Shown piece by piece: positions 23,459 to 31,153 of a stretch of DNA of 39,031 nucleotides (position 1 is its first letter; the number at the start of each line of letters is the position of its first letter). The stretch is taken from the NCBI GenBank assembly GCA_012517875.1, contig JAAYUB010000076.1:1-39031 (forward strand), written 5' to 3'. This stretch comes from Acidobacteriota bacterium. GTDB taxonomy: Bacteria > Acidobacteriota > JAAYUB01. Made by a program: the position numbers and the translations under genes. The notes below the pieces were generated by a model that worked only from the letters and a program-made list of their open reading frames with translations, had not been told where the DNA came from and made no database searches.

Positions 23459-24451
23459 TTACTTCAACTTAACGGTGTGGCCTTCCTTGATGTCGGAGCC
23501 GGAGACCACCCGCGCCTTGGACCGGTCGGGTTGGGCTTCGAACACCTCGAGGAGACCCACTTCCTTTTCCTCGGTGAACACCACCTCGCCGCGGGAGTTC
23601 TTGATGTCCACGCTCTTGAACACGGCGACCTGGTCGCCCACCTTCACGCCGTTGTTGGAGCCGAGGTCGATGATGACCATCTCGGCCGAAACCATGGCCA
23701 GTACCTTGCCAGGCACCTTGCGCAGGGCGGCCACCGCCTCATCCTGCGCCTTAGCCTCGTCCTGGGCCAGCTGGTCGGCGCGGGAGGTGTGGGTGGCCAG
23801 GAAGGAATGATCCATCTTTTCGATGATGTTGGCCATAGCCATCATCGTGGCGCGGCCCACCATGCTCTCGAGGAACTCGCTCGAGGAGACATCCAGGGCA
23901 CCGCCGCCGGAACCCCACTTGCCGCCGCCCATGCTGACGCCCTTCTTGGAGTATGTGGCCTCGCCGAAATCGGCCATGATGGTCTCGGCGCTGGTGGCGT
24001 CCACGATCCGGTAATCGATCCGGACGTACGCCTCATCCTTCTTGTAGCCCAGGCCGCCGAACACGCCACCGCCCCAGCCGCTGCCGCCCACCTTGTTCTG
24101 CTTGGCGCCGAAGTTGGTGACCTTGGCCAGGAAGTAATACTGCACGCCCTTGATGTGGCCCTTGCGCACTGCGGACGCCTGCTCCACGTAGCCGGACTTG
24201 CCGAAGTCCACCTCGTCGGTGAGCAGGTCCACCTGGGCGCGCTCGATCAGGGTGTACTTGCCGGTTTTCTGCAGCTCGGTGATGAACATGTCCGTCAGGC
24301 CGGAACCCACCGTGGAGTTGTAGTACACGGAGTCTTCCGGCAGGTTGAACGTCTTGACGGCAATCACCGGTTTGCCGTCGGCGGCGGCCGCGAAGCCCGT
24401 CGCCACCGCGACCAGCACGGTCAGAGAAGCCAACACAATCAGTCTTTTCAT
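23459..24451 (-). CDS. CsgG/FlgT-like exported protein
   Basis: A 330-aa protein with a clear signal peptide (MKRLIVLASLTVLVAVATGFAAA). The mature N-terminal domain (about 28-230) matches the CsgG/HfaB family: IAVKTF, STVGSGLTDMFITELQKTGKYTLIERAQVDLL and a loop GGSGWGGGVFGGLGYKK rich in Gly. In the curli system CsgG forms the secretion pore, but many relatives are periplasmic and have no lipid anchor, as here. The last ~75 residues (MVIIDLGSNNGVKVGDQVAVF to KEGHTVKLK) look like the FlgT C-terminal beta domain. GGAGG precedes the ATG by 7 nt. Composition (few rare residues, even codon use) suggests high expression. A strong terminator follows. No curli genes are nearby, so an envelope structural role is only inferred. 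Confidence 0.85.
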   Translation of the reverse strand: MKRLIVLASLTVLVAVATGFAAAADGKPVIAVKTFNLPEDSVYYNSTVGSGLTDMFITELQKTGKYTLIERAQVDLLTDEVDFGKSGYVEQASAVRKGHIKGVQYYFLAKVTNFGAKQNKVGGSGWGGGVFGGLGYKKDEAYVRIDYRIVDATSAETIMADFGEATYSKKGVSMGGGKWGSGGGALDVSSSEFLESMVGRATMMAMANIIEKMDHSFLATHTSRADQLAQDEAKAQDEAVAALRKVPGKVLAMVSAEMVIIDLGSNNGVKVGDQVAVFKSVDIKNSRGEVVFTEEKEVGLLEVFEAQPDRSKARVVSGSDIKEGHTVKLK

Positions 24452-24495
24452 CGCTCATCCTCCAGGATCATGGTTTGACCAATTATGGCGTCTGT

Positions 24496-24524
24496 ATTGT
24501 AGTCCATGCGGTGTGACATTTCCA
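24496..24524 (-). promoter_or_regulatory. Promoter of CsgG-like gene
   Basis: On the minus strand TGGAAA (24524-24519) and TACAAT (24501-24496) are 17 bp apart, with a ~38-nt leader. A TAAAAT box for the divergent gene lies at 24549-24554. Confidence 0.45.
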
Positions 24525-24603
24525 CGGTGGACTTATCGACGGAACGTGTAAAATGTTGCGTCCGGGCCTGTCATGGGCCGCTAGGCTATAAGATGAGGTT
24601 GTC

Positions 24604-25449
24604 ATGTCAGGGTTTCAGCGGGACCGCACGGCCGAGATCGGTTTCCGGCTCTGGTTGCAGCTGCCGCTGTATGCGGCCCGGCGGCTGGCGCTGGCGCCGC
24701 GTCTGGCGGCCCCCCTGCTGCGGCATCCGCTGACGGCGCTGGGCAATCTGCGCCACTGGGCCGTCCGCCAGCGGGACGATTTCCGGGGCCGGTGCCTCGG
24801 AGTGCCCTCCCGCGAGGCGTTCGTGGCCTACGTGGCGGAGCAGGCCCGCCGCTGGTCCGCCGGCGAGCTGGCGGAAAAGCCCCAGCTCTGGGTGTTCCAG
24901 GCCTATTGCGAGAAACCCCACACCGGCGCCTGCCGGCCGGCGCCCGATTCCCCCTATGCCCGTGCCGGCGCCCAGCGGCGCTTCAACGAGTTCTGCGCCT
25001 TCGCCGATCGTCCGGGAGCCGGCGGTTGCGGCGGCCCGGACACGCCGTGCCGGGTGGGGGAGTGGTTGGGGATGCTCCCGCGCGGCGGGCACGTGGACGT
25101 CCGACTCCAGATCATGCTCGACGAACGGCAGATGGCGGACTACTGGGCCGCCATGCTCCGGCACCAGGCGCAGAGCGGCCAGGTGATCCCATTCATCATG
25201 GATGTCTGCCCGCTGGCGCTATGGCTGGCCGAGGTGAGCCTGTTCCGGCTCAAGTCGCCGCTGGGGATTGTGTTCCACTTCCACTCGCCCAATCGCTGCC
25301 GGGACTTCCGCCAGTACCGCGCCGCCGACGGCGGCTGCAAGGCCGCCGATGCGCCGGTGACGCTGGACGCCGAGACCAGCCGGGCCAAGACCGAGCTGCT
25401 GGAGCGGCTGCGGGCGGTGACGACGGCGGCGCCGCCCGACAGCCGGTGA
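24604..25449 (+). CDS. Cys-rich cytoplasmic protein, function unknown
   Basis: A 281-aa protein that I do not recognise. It lacks a signal peptide; the N-terminal 60 residues are basic with two amphipathic helices (LWLQLPLYAARRLALAPRLAAPLL). Nine cysteines are spread over the rest, including YCEKPHTGAC, FCAF, GGCGG, TPC, DVCPL, NRCRD and GGCK, a number that suggests metal or Fe-S binding. FHFHSPNRCRDF near 233-243 adds His residues. A weak GAGG lies 5 nt before the ATG at 24604. It is divergent from the CsgG-like gene, and a hairpin at 25519 separates it from the ferritin-like gene. That it is coding is supported by codon pattern and start; the cofactor is a guess. Confidence 0.7.
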   Translation: MSGFQRDRTAEIGFRLWLQLPLYAARRLALAPRLAAPLLRHPLTALGNLRHWAVRQRDDFRGRCLGVPSREAFVAYVAEQARRWSAGELAEKPQLWVFQAYCEKPHTGACRPAPDSPYARAGAQRRFNEFCAFADRPGAGGCGGPDTPCRVGEWLGMLPRGGHVDVRLQIMLDERQMADYWAAMLRHQAQSGQVIPFIMDVCPLALWLAEVSLFRLKSPLGIVFHFHSPNRCRDFRQYRAADGGCKAADAPVTLDAETSRAKTELLERLRAVTTAAPPDSR

Positions 25450-25518
25450 AAGCGGCGCCGGCCCGGATCATTCGCCGACCGTGCCGTCGAACGCTGCCGG
25501 CGTACGGGTAAAATGGAA

Positions 25519-25541
25519 CGCGCCCCGGTGAACGGGGCGCG
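25519..25541. terminator. Hairpin between convergent genes
   Basis: CGCGCCCCG (25519-25527) pairs with CGGGGCGCG (25533-25541) around loop GTGAA. On the minus strand it is followed by TTCCATTTT, so it fits best as terminator of the ferritin-like gene. Confidence 0.6.
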
Positions 25542-25593
25542 TCGGGTGGCGCAGCCGGTTTTTGTTCGGGATTGGGAACCGGCGGCGGGTCGG

Positions 25594-26103
25594 TCACACC
25601 CCGTCCAGGTCAGCTTCGAAACAGTCGAACCAGTAACCGTTTTGCGTCAGCGAATCGATCTCGGCCTGGACGATGGCGACGTGGCCCTGCTCGATCTCGA
25701 CGAAGCGCTTAAAGAGCTTCTGGCCCTCGGCCGGGAGCAGGCGGACCATGTCCTCGTAAAATGCGCTGGTCTTCAGCTCCAGCTCCAGAGCGTTGGAAAG
25801 CATCTGTAGGTCGTTGGTCGGATCAGCGCTCGCCACGTGTTGCTGCATTTTTTTGCCGGCCGCCTCGATCTGTTTCGGCGCCGGGATGGCGGTGGGCAGG
25901 GTGTCGGCGGGGACGTTGCCGGTCTGCTTGAGCTGCTCCAGCTTGTGGTGCAGGTAGTCGAGGTGGGATTGCTCCTCGTCGGCCAGCGTCTGAAAGATGC
26001 GGCGGCCCGCCGGGTCGCTGATCCAGCTCACCTGATCGGCGTACGCCTTGTGGACGCGGCTCTCGTACTGGATCGCGGTGATGATGGCTTGTTCGACGGT
26101 CAT
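25594..26103 (-). CDS. Rubrerythrin/ferritin-fold diiron protein
   Basis: A 169-aa four-helix protein of the rubrerythrin-like ferritin family without the rubredoxin tail. The diiron ligands are all visible: Glu14, then Glu44 and His47 in ADEEQSHLDYL, Glu109, then Glu138 and His141 in EIEQGHVAIV. Such proteins reduce peroxide or handle iron in the cytoplasm of anaerobes. The start is the ATG at 26103 with GGAGG 4 nt upstream. It lies 100 bp downstream of the ferritin gene on the same strand, with a strong hairpin between them, so the two may be separately or partly co-transcribed. A TATAAT sequence at 26121-26116 is too close to the start to be a normal promoter. Fold and metal site are well supported; the substrate is inferred. 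Confidence 0.88.
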   Translation of the reverse strand: MTVEQAIITAIQYESRVHKAYADQVSWISDPAGRRIFQTLADEEQSHLDYLHHKLEQLKQTGNVPADTLPTAIPAPKQIEAAGKKMQQHVASADPTNDLQMLSNALELELKTSAFYEDMVRLLPAEGQKLFKRFVEIEQGHVAIVQAEIDSLTQNGYWFDCFEADLDGV

Positions 26104-26135
26104 GCTGCCTCCAGGATTATAATCGCGGATTCAAG

Positions 26136-26162
26136 GCCGGCCCGGCGTGGCGCCGGGCCGGC
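26136..26162 (-). terminator. Perfect 12-bp hairpin between ferritin genes
   Basis: GCCGGCCCGGCG (26136-26147) pairs fully with CGCCGGGCCGGC (26151-26162) around loop TGG. It lies just after the ferritin stop codon. There is no T-run, so it may attenuate rather than end transcription into the next gene. Confidence 0.55.
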
Positions 26163-26203
26163 GGAAGATCGGGACGATGGCTGGCGGTGTTCTCGGTCGC
26201 CGG

Positions 26204-26695
26204 TCACTTGCCGCGGGCGCCGAGCTCGCGGTCCAGCATGTAGATGGCGTGCTTGGCATCGCCCATCATCGTCAGTTTCTGTACGATTTCTTCGGCGTGG
26301 GCTTCCTCTTCCACCTGCTCGTCGACGAACCACTGCAGCAGACCGATGGCGGCGTAGTCCTTCTCGGCGTGGGCCAGGTCCATCAGCTTGTGGATGCAGG
26401 CGGTGATGTGCTGCTCGTGCTTTAGCGTGGCCTGGAAGACGTCCAGCGGCGATTTCCACTCGAAGGCCGGTTCGGGGATCGCCTTGAGGGCGACGCGCCC
26501 GCCCCGCTCGACGATGTGCTTGAAGAACTTGTCTCCGTGGGCTGTTTCCTCTCTGACCTGGACGCGCATCCACTGGGCGAAACCCTGGAGGTTGATACTT
26601 TCAAAGAACGCCGACATGGACAAGTAGATGTAGGCGGAAGCGTACTCCTCGTTGATCTGCTCGTTGATGGCCTTCAGCATCTTGTCTTTGATCAT
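26204..26695 (-). CDS. ftnA: Bacterial non-heme ferritin
   Basis: A 163-aa ferritin that oxidises Fe(II) and stores Fe(III) in a 24-subunit shell in the cytoplasm. All ferroxidase residues are at the same positions as in E. coli FtnA: Glu17, Glu50, His53, Glu94, Gln127 and Glu130 (NEEYAS, REETAHGDKF, LKHEQH, VDEQVEEEAHAEE). The ATG at 26695 is chosen because AAGGAG lies 8 nt upstream and the ferritin fold begins there; an open frame extends further upstream but codes for no known domain. A good promoter lies at 26740-26768. A short dyad GAAA..TTTC lies in the leader, but no convincing Fur box is seen. Assignment is certain. Confidence 0.96.
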   Translation of the reverse strand: MIKDKMLKAINEQINEEYASAYIYLSMSAFFESINLQGFAQWMRVQVREETAHGDKFFKHIVERGGRVALKAIPEPAFEWKSPLDVFQATLKHEQHITACIHKLMDLAHAEKDYAAIGLLQWFVDEQVEEEAHAEEIVQKLTMMGDAKHAIYMLDRELGARGK

Positions 26696-26739
26696 TGTGT
26701 ATACTCCTTGAAAATGATTTCGAATTGGCGTTCTGATGT

Positions 26740-26768
26740 ATTGTAATCGAAGAACCTCAACCGGGCAA
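26740..26768 (-). promoter_or_regulatory. Promoter of ferritin gene
   Basis: On the minus strand TTGCCC (26768-26763) and TACAAT (26745-26740) are 17 bp apart, leaving a leader of ~38 nt. The rest of the 345-bp gap to the Ada gene (26696-27040) holds no gene. Confidence 0.5.
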
Positions 26769-26955
26769 CCTTCCGCGGATCGTCCGACGATCATCAGGCC
26801 GCCGCTGGTTTGGATGCCGCCTCCGGGCCCGGGGTTTCCAGCCGGCGCAAATTGCCGCACAACCGCTTCGGCCCAGCGGTCGTTTTGAGCGGACTGTCCC
26901 GGTGCGGACCGCGGCGCCGGGCGCCGCGGCGGGTACATGGATGCCGCGTTTCCGG

Positions 26956-26984
26956 TTGTCACGCTTCGGTGGTCGCGGTACAGT
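26956..26984 (+). promoter_or_regulatory. Promoter of Ada-type gene
   Basis: TTGTCA (26956-26961) and TACAGT (26979-26984) are 17 bp apart. Transcription near 26991 gives a ~50-nt leader. No Ada-type operator (AAT-N-GCAA) is evident. Confidence 0.5.
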
Positions 26985-27040
26985 GGGCCCGACGGCGCGA
27001 GCGCGCCCCGCGCGAGCGGCCGAAACCAGGAGGTGGCGGC

Positions 27041-28138
27041 ATGATGCTATCCCTGCCTGACGCGGACACGCTGTACCGCGCCCTGTGCGACAAGGACACC
27101 CGGTTCGAGGGGATTTTTGTGGTCGGCGTGCGGACCACCGGCGTCTTCTGCCGGCCCACCTGCGGCGCGCGGAAGCCGAAGCGTGAGAACGTCGAGTTTT
27201 TCGCCTCGCCCCGCGAGGCACTGCTTTCGGGCTACCGTCCCTGCAAGCTGTGTGAGCCGCTGGGGCACCCGGGCCAGGCGCCGCCCTGGCTGCGGCCCGT
27301 GCTCGAGGCGGTCGAGGCGGACCCTGCCCTGCGGCTGCCCGACGCGGCCCTGCGGGCACGGGGAGTCGATCCGGATCGGGTGCGCCGCTGGTTCCAGAAG
27401 CACCACGGGATGACCTTCCAGGCCTATCTGCGCGCCCGGCGGATCACGGACGCCTTCGGGCGGATCCGCCACGGCGGCAAAGTCATTGATGCGGCGTTTG
27501 ACTCCGGTTACGAGTCGCTGAGCGGCTTCACCGAATCGTTCAAGCGGACCACCGGCTTTGCGCCCGTGCGCAGCTCCCGGCGCGGCCTGGTCACGGTGAC
27601 GCGTGTCCGGACCCCCCTGGGGCCCATGCTGGCGGGGGCGATGCCGGAGGGAATCTGCTTCCTGGAGTTCGTTGACCGGCGGACGATGGAAACCCAGCTG
27701 GCGCGCCTTCGCCGGCAACTACGGGTGGAGCTGGTGCCGGGCGCCAGTCCGCATTTCGACGCGCTCCAGCGTCAGCTGGACGAGTATTTCGCCGGCGCCC
27801 GGCGGACATTCAACCTGCCGCTGGTCCTGACGGGCACGCCGTTCCAGCGGCGGGTGTGGGCGGCGCTCCTGGAAATTCCCTACGGCGCCACCCGCGCCTA
27901 CGCCGATCAGGCGGCGGCCGTCGGAGCGCCGCGGGCGGTGCGGGCCGTGGCCAGGGCCAACGGCGACAACCGTGTCTCCATCATCGTGCCGTGCCACCGC
28001 GTCATCGGCCGGGACGGCGCGTTGACGGGCTACGGCGGTGGCCTGTGGCGCAAGCGGTTTCTCCTCGATCTCGAGGCCGGCCGCCGCGCGGCGATGCCCG
28101 CCGAAGGACCGGCGCGCCGCCGGGAGGGAAAGCCGTGA
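27041..28138 (+). CDS. ada: Ada-type methylated-DNA repair protein and regulator
   Basis: A 365-aa three-part Ada protein. The N-terminal zinc domain binds Zn through Cys37, Cys41, Cys68 and Cys71 (VFCRPTC, RPCKLC); Cys37 is the acceptor for methyl phosphotriesters. An AraC-type HTH domain (about 85-180) has RVRRWFQKHHGMTFQAYLR and GYESLSGFTESFKRTTG. The C-terminal O6-methylguanine methyltransferase domain (190-350) has GTPFQRRVWAALLEIPYG and the active-site Cys318 in IVPCHRVIG. It takes methyl groups from damaged DNA and, once methylated, activates alkylation-repair genes. The ATG at 27041 has AGGAGGT 8 nt upstream. The next gene starts in its stop codon (GTGA), so they are translationally coupled. 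Assignment is certain. Confidence 0.96.
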   Translation: MMLSLPDADTLYRALCDKDTRFEGIFVVGVRTTGVFCRPTCGARKPKRENVEFFASPREALLSGYRPCKLCEPLGHPGQAPPWLRPVLEAVEADPALRLPDAALRARGVDPDRVRRWFQKHHGMTFQAYLRARRITDAFGRIRHGGKVIDAAFDSGYESLSGFTESFKRTTGFAPVRSSRRGLVTVTRVRTPLGPMLAGAMPEGICFLEFVDRRTMETQLARLRRQLRVELVPGASPHFDALQRQLDEYFAGARRTFNLPLVLTGTPFQRRVWAALLEIPYGATRAYADQAAAVGAPRAVRAVARANGDNRVSIIVPCHRVIGRDGALTGYGGGLWRKRFLLDLEAGRRAAMPAEGPARRREGKP

Positions 28139-28821
28139 GCGACCGCAACCGTTCCACCGTGTTCTGCAATTACGCCGTCACCCTGGACGGCAAGATCGCC
28201 GCGGCCGACCGGTCCGGCGCCGGATTCTCCTCGCGCGAGGACCGCCGGCGGATGGATGCGGTCCGTGCCCGGGCCGACCTGATCGTGGCGGGGGCCGAAA
28301 CAGTCCGACGGGATGATCCCCCCTTCCACGTGCGGGATGCGGCGCTCACAGCCGCGCGCGAGGCCGCGGGGCGCTCCGCCACCCCTGACCTGTGCGTGTT
28401 GAGCCGCAGCGGCCGGCTGAATCCTGAGCTGAAGATCTTCCGCCAGACGCGTTACCGGATCCTGGTGGCTACACCGGCATCGTTTACGGCGCCGCCGGGC
28501 GCCCGGGCGGAGGTCGCCCGCCTGCCGGTGACGGAACCGCCGGACATCCGGCGGCTCCTGACGGAGCTGGCGGCGAGAGGCTACCGGGAGATCCTCGTCG
28601 AGGGAGGCGGTCGGGTCAACGCGCTGTTCTTCGAGGCCGGCGTGGTGGACGAGGTGTATCTGACCCTGTGTCCGGTGGTCCTCGGCGGAGCGGCGGCGCC
28701 CACGCCCGTGGACGGTGCCGGGCTTCCGGAAGCGGTTCGGGCGCGCTGCGTGCTCCGTTCCGTGGACCGGGCGGGGGATGAACTGTTTCTGCACTACCGG
28801 GTGAGACACACGCCGCGTTGA
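28135..28821 (+). CDS. RibD C-terminal/dihydrofolate reductase-family reductase
   Basis: A 228-aa NADPH-dependent reductase with the RibD_C fold. Visible signatures are NYAVTLDGKIAA at the start, DLIVAGAETVRRDDPP (pyridine-nucleotide loop), ILVEGGGRVNALFFEAGVVDEVYL and CPVVLGG. Relatives act as 5-amino-6-(5-phosphoribosylamino)uracil reductase in riboflavin synthesis, or on other pyrimidine-like compounds; the deaminase half of RibD is absent. The GTG start at 28135 overlaps the Ada stop by 4 bp, with GGGAGG 7 nt upstream. No other riboflavin genes are near, and coupling to Ada suggests either a repair-linked reductase or simple operon packing. The family is certain; the substrate is open. 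Confidence 0.88.
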   Translation: MSDRNRSTVFCNYAVTLDGKIAAADRSGAGFSSREDRRRMDAVRARADLIVAGAETVRRDDPPFHVRDAALTAAREAAGRSATPDLCVLSRSGRLNPELKIFRQTRYRILVATPASFTAPPGARAEVARLPVTEPPDIRRLLTELAARGYREILVEGGGRVNALFFEAGVVDEVYLTLCPVVLGGAAAPTPVDGAGLPEAVRARCVLRSVDRAGDELFLHYRVRHTPR

Positions 28822-28904
28822 GCGGCGCCGGGAGGTGAGGCAGGACACGGGCCCGCTGGGCGGACCGGCAGGCCTTGCCCGCCGATCGGTCTCGTGACGG
28901 CACG

Positions 28905-29636
28905 CTACTCCTGCGGCGGCGCAGCGGGTGGTGGCGCCGGAGCGGTCGGGGGACGTGGTTGGTTGATGGCGATCATCACCCGGTAGTAGACCCGGACCGC
29001 CTGGCCCTTCAGGGTGGCCGGCTGGTAACGCCATGAATCCAGGATGTTCCGTTCCACGAGCCGGTCCACTGCGGGCGTCACGCTGCTGATGATATGGAAG
29101 TCAGTGGGCACACCCCCCTCATCGATGGTGAAACGGGCTTTCACCACGCCCCGGACTTCCGTCAGCTCGGGCGGTATCTCCACGTCCGGCGTGGCCAGCG
29201 GCAGCGGCGCCACCAGGTCTTTCTCCGACAGCTCATAGACGACGGCCGGCTGCCCCGACTTCGGCTCGCCGGTGGCCCGTGTCGCCACCGGCATGCCCGG
29301 GTAGCTGTGGCTCAGAAAGTAGGCGTGCTCGCGCAGGCCCGGATCCGCCGGCTCGTAGCCGCGGGCGGCGACGTAGCGCAACCCGTCCAGGATCACATCG
29401 AGGCGGTAGACGTCGGCGTTGATCGCCAGCCGGTGGATATCGGTGGCTCCGGTCAGCCGGCTCTGGCGCTCCTGCCGGAGGACCGCATATTTCTGGATCT
29501 CGGCGTTGACGAAGGCGGGATCCTGCAGCTGCGTCCGGCTGTAGTGCGGCCAGGCGGTCATGGCGCCGGCCAGTCCGCCCAGAACCAGAACCAGTAAGGG
29601 AACGGTCACCACGAATCGCATCGTCTTCACGACCAT
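28905..29636 (-). CDS. TonB C-terminal-domain-like exported protein
   Basis: A 243-aa protein with a short cytoplasmic start, one signal/anchor helix (about 8-28), a helical middle (QDPAFVNAEIQKYAVLRQERQ) and a TonB-type C-terminal domain (about 155-230): VRGVVKARFTIDEGGVPTDFHIISS, then ILDSWRYQPATLKGQAVRVYYRVMI. TonB proteins transmit energy to outer-membrane receptors; here the usual Pro-rich spacer precedes the anchor only weakly and no ExbB/ExbD genes are near, so it may be a TonB-like domain protein of other use. The C-terminal Pro/Ala tail is low-complexity. AGGAG lies 8 nt before the ATG at 29636, and a strong promoter lies upstream. It is divergent from the CPBP protease gene. Confidence 0.8.
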   Translation of the reverse strand: MVVKTMRFVVTVPLLVLVLGGLAGAMTAWPHYSRTQLQDPAFVNAEIQKYAVLRQERQSRLTGATDIHRLAINADVYRLDVILDGLRYVAARGYEPADPGLREHAYFLSHSYPGMPVATRATGEPKSGQPAVVYELSEKDLVAPLPLATPDVEIPPELTEVRGVVKARFTIDEGGVPTDFHIISSVTPAVDRLVERNILDSWRYQPATLKGQAVRVYYRVMIAINQPRPPTAPAPPPAAPPQE

Positions 29637-29667
29637 ACCGGTTGCTCCTGGGGATGAAATTGCCTTT

Positions 29668-29695
29668 ATTATAGACGGCTGGCTGTTTCCGTCAA
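29668..29695 (-). promoter_or_regulatory. Promoter of TonB-like gene
   Basis: On the minus strand TTGACG (29695-29690) and TATAAT (29673-29668) are 16 bp apart, with a ~25-nt leader. The divergent gene has a GATAAT box at 29728-29733. Confidence 0.6.
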
Positions 29696-29768
29696 AGATT
29701 TTTCATGCGCCGGCAAGACCTTTGGGCGATAATGCGGCCAGCGCCGGGACCGGCGCCACGGAGTGACG

Positions 29769-30608
29769 ATGCGCGATCTCGACCAAACCCGGGTCACGGC
29801 CGAACCGCCGGTGGGTGCCGGCACGCCGCCGGTTGAGCCGACTGGAACCGCGGCGCCGGCGGCCGATCCGGCCGGGCCGCCGTCTGTTCCGGCGCCGGTC
29901 CTGACGGCGCCGCAGGTCATGGGACGGCCGCTGGCGCTGCTGGAAGTGGTGCTCATTTCGGGGATCCTGACCGATATCGTCGCGGCGCTGGCGGCCGGAT
30001 GGCTCACCGGCCTGTCCCGCACCGATCTTCTGCGCCGGCCGGCGGGGTTGTTCACGTACCTGATGCTGAGCACCGTCCTGTTGCTGGTCATCTACGTGCT
30101 GTGCCAGCGGGCCCGCCGGGAGGAGCCGGCGCTCCGGATCGCCGTCCGACCCGCCGGCGGATGGGCGGGGGAAACGCTCGTGGCGCTCGCGATCCTGCCC
30201 GCGCTCTTCATCACCATGTTCGCGGGCGAGCTGCTGATCCGCCTCGTCGCCCCCGGGGCGATCCCGCCCCTCAATCCGGTGCTGGCGATGATCCGGACGC
30301 CCGGCGACCTGGCGCTCATGCTCATCAGCGGGGTGATCGCCGGCGGCGTGCGCGAGGAGCTGCAGCGGGCGTTCATCGTCCGGCGCTCCGCGGTCTACTT
30401 CTGGACGCCGTGGCTCGGGCTGCTGCTCTGGAGCGTCCTGTTCGGCCTGGCCCACGAGCCGCAGGGCATCGCCGCGGTCTTCATCACCGCGCTGCTGGGA
30501 TTGGAGTTCGGCGTGCTCTACCTGTGGCGGCGCAACGTCTATGCGCCCATCCTGAGCCACGCGCTGTTCAATGTGATCGTGCTGATGCTATACTGGTTCA
30601 CCGTCTAG
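29769..30608 (+). CDS. CPBP family intramembrane protease
   Basis: A 279-aa membrane protein. A Pro/Ala/Thr-rich cytoplasmic N-terminus (1-50) is followed by about seven or eight helices. The CPBP/Abi motifs are present: REELQRAF (motif 1, EExxR with two catalytic-type Glu), FGLAHEPQG (motif 2, FxxxH) and ILSHALFN (motif 3, HxxxN). Family members cleave CAAX-prenyl proteins or are involved in bacteriocin self-immunity; the substrate is not predictable. The ATG at 29769 with GGAG 6 nt upstream is chosen over a GTG at 29763. The PF04008 gene follows 62 bp later and may be in the same unit. Confidence 0.9.
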   Translation: MRDLDQTRVTAEPPVGAGTPPVEPTGTAAPAADPAGPPSVPAPVLTAPQVMGRPLALLEVVLISGILTDIVAALAAGWLTGLSRTDLLRRPAGLFTYLMLSTVLLLVIYVLCQRARREEPALRIAVRPAGGWAGETLVALAILPALFITMFAGELLIRLVAPGAIPPLNPVLAMIRTPGDLALMLISGVIAGGVREELQRAFIVRRSAVYFWTPWLGLLLWSVLFGLAHEPQGIAAVFITALLGLEFGVLYLWRRNVYAPILSHALFNVIVLMLYWFTV

Positions 30609-30670
30609 CCCCGCGCGGCGGGCGTCCGCGGCCGGACGCCGGCTCTGCGACCCATCCTGGAGGAATCCTT

Positions 30671-31153
30671 ATGGAGCTGAAAACCGTCGGCATCGAAATC
30701 CCCGAGGGGTGCAACGTCATCGTGGGCCAGTCCCATTTCATCAAGACCGTCGAAGACCTCTACGAGGCGATGGTCACCGCGGTGCCCGGGTTGAAGTTCG
30801 GGGTCGCCTTCTGCGAGGCGTCGGGGGAGTGCCTCATCCGCTGGGACGGCACCGACGACGACCTCACCCAGGCGGCCATCCGCAACGCCCGGGCCCTGGC
30901 AGCCGGGCACACGTTCGTGGTGCTGATGCGGGACGCTTATCCCATCAACGTCCTGCCGCGGATCCGGGCGACCCACGAGGTGGTCAATATCTTCGCCGCC
31001 ACCGCCAATCCGCTGCAGCTCATTGTGGCCGAGTCGGAACAGGGGCGCGGCGTGTTGGGCGTGATCGACGGGGAGCCGCCCAAGGGGGTCGAGGATGCCG
31101 GCCACCGGCAGTGGCGGACCGACTTCCTGCGCCGGATCGGTTACAAGCGTTAG
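30671..31153 (+). CDS. Adenosine-specific kinase family protein (PF04008)
   Basis: A 160-aa protein of the small PF04008 family, found in archaea and various bacteria and named for an adenosine-binding or adenosine-kinase-like member. Highly conserved stretches are visible: NVIVGQSHFIKTVEDLYEA, GLKFGVAFCEASGECLIR, AGHTFVVLMRDAYPINVL, FAATANPLQLIVAE and RGVLGVIDGEPPKGVE. The length equals that of the family. GGAGGA lies 8 nt upstream of the ATG at 30671. Its stop overlaps the stop of the convergent PEBP gene by 3 nt. Family is certain; whether it phosphorylates adenosine in the cell is not settled. Confidence 0.93.
   Translation: MELKTVGIEIPEGCNVIVGQSHFIKTVEDLYEAMVTAVPGLKFGVAFCEASGECLIRWDGTDDDLTQAAIRNARALAAGHTFVVLMRDAYPINVLPRIRATHEVVNIFAATANPLQLIVAESEQGRGVLGVIDGEPPKGVEDAGHRQWRTDFLRRIGYKR

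Noticed and set aside
26116-26121. TATAAT just before the rubrerythrin-like gene as promoter
   Set aside because: It is only 12 nt from the ATG and would put the transcription start in or next to the ribosome site.
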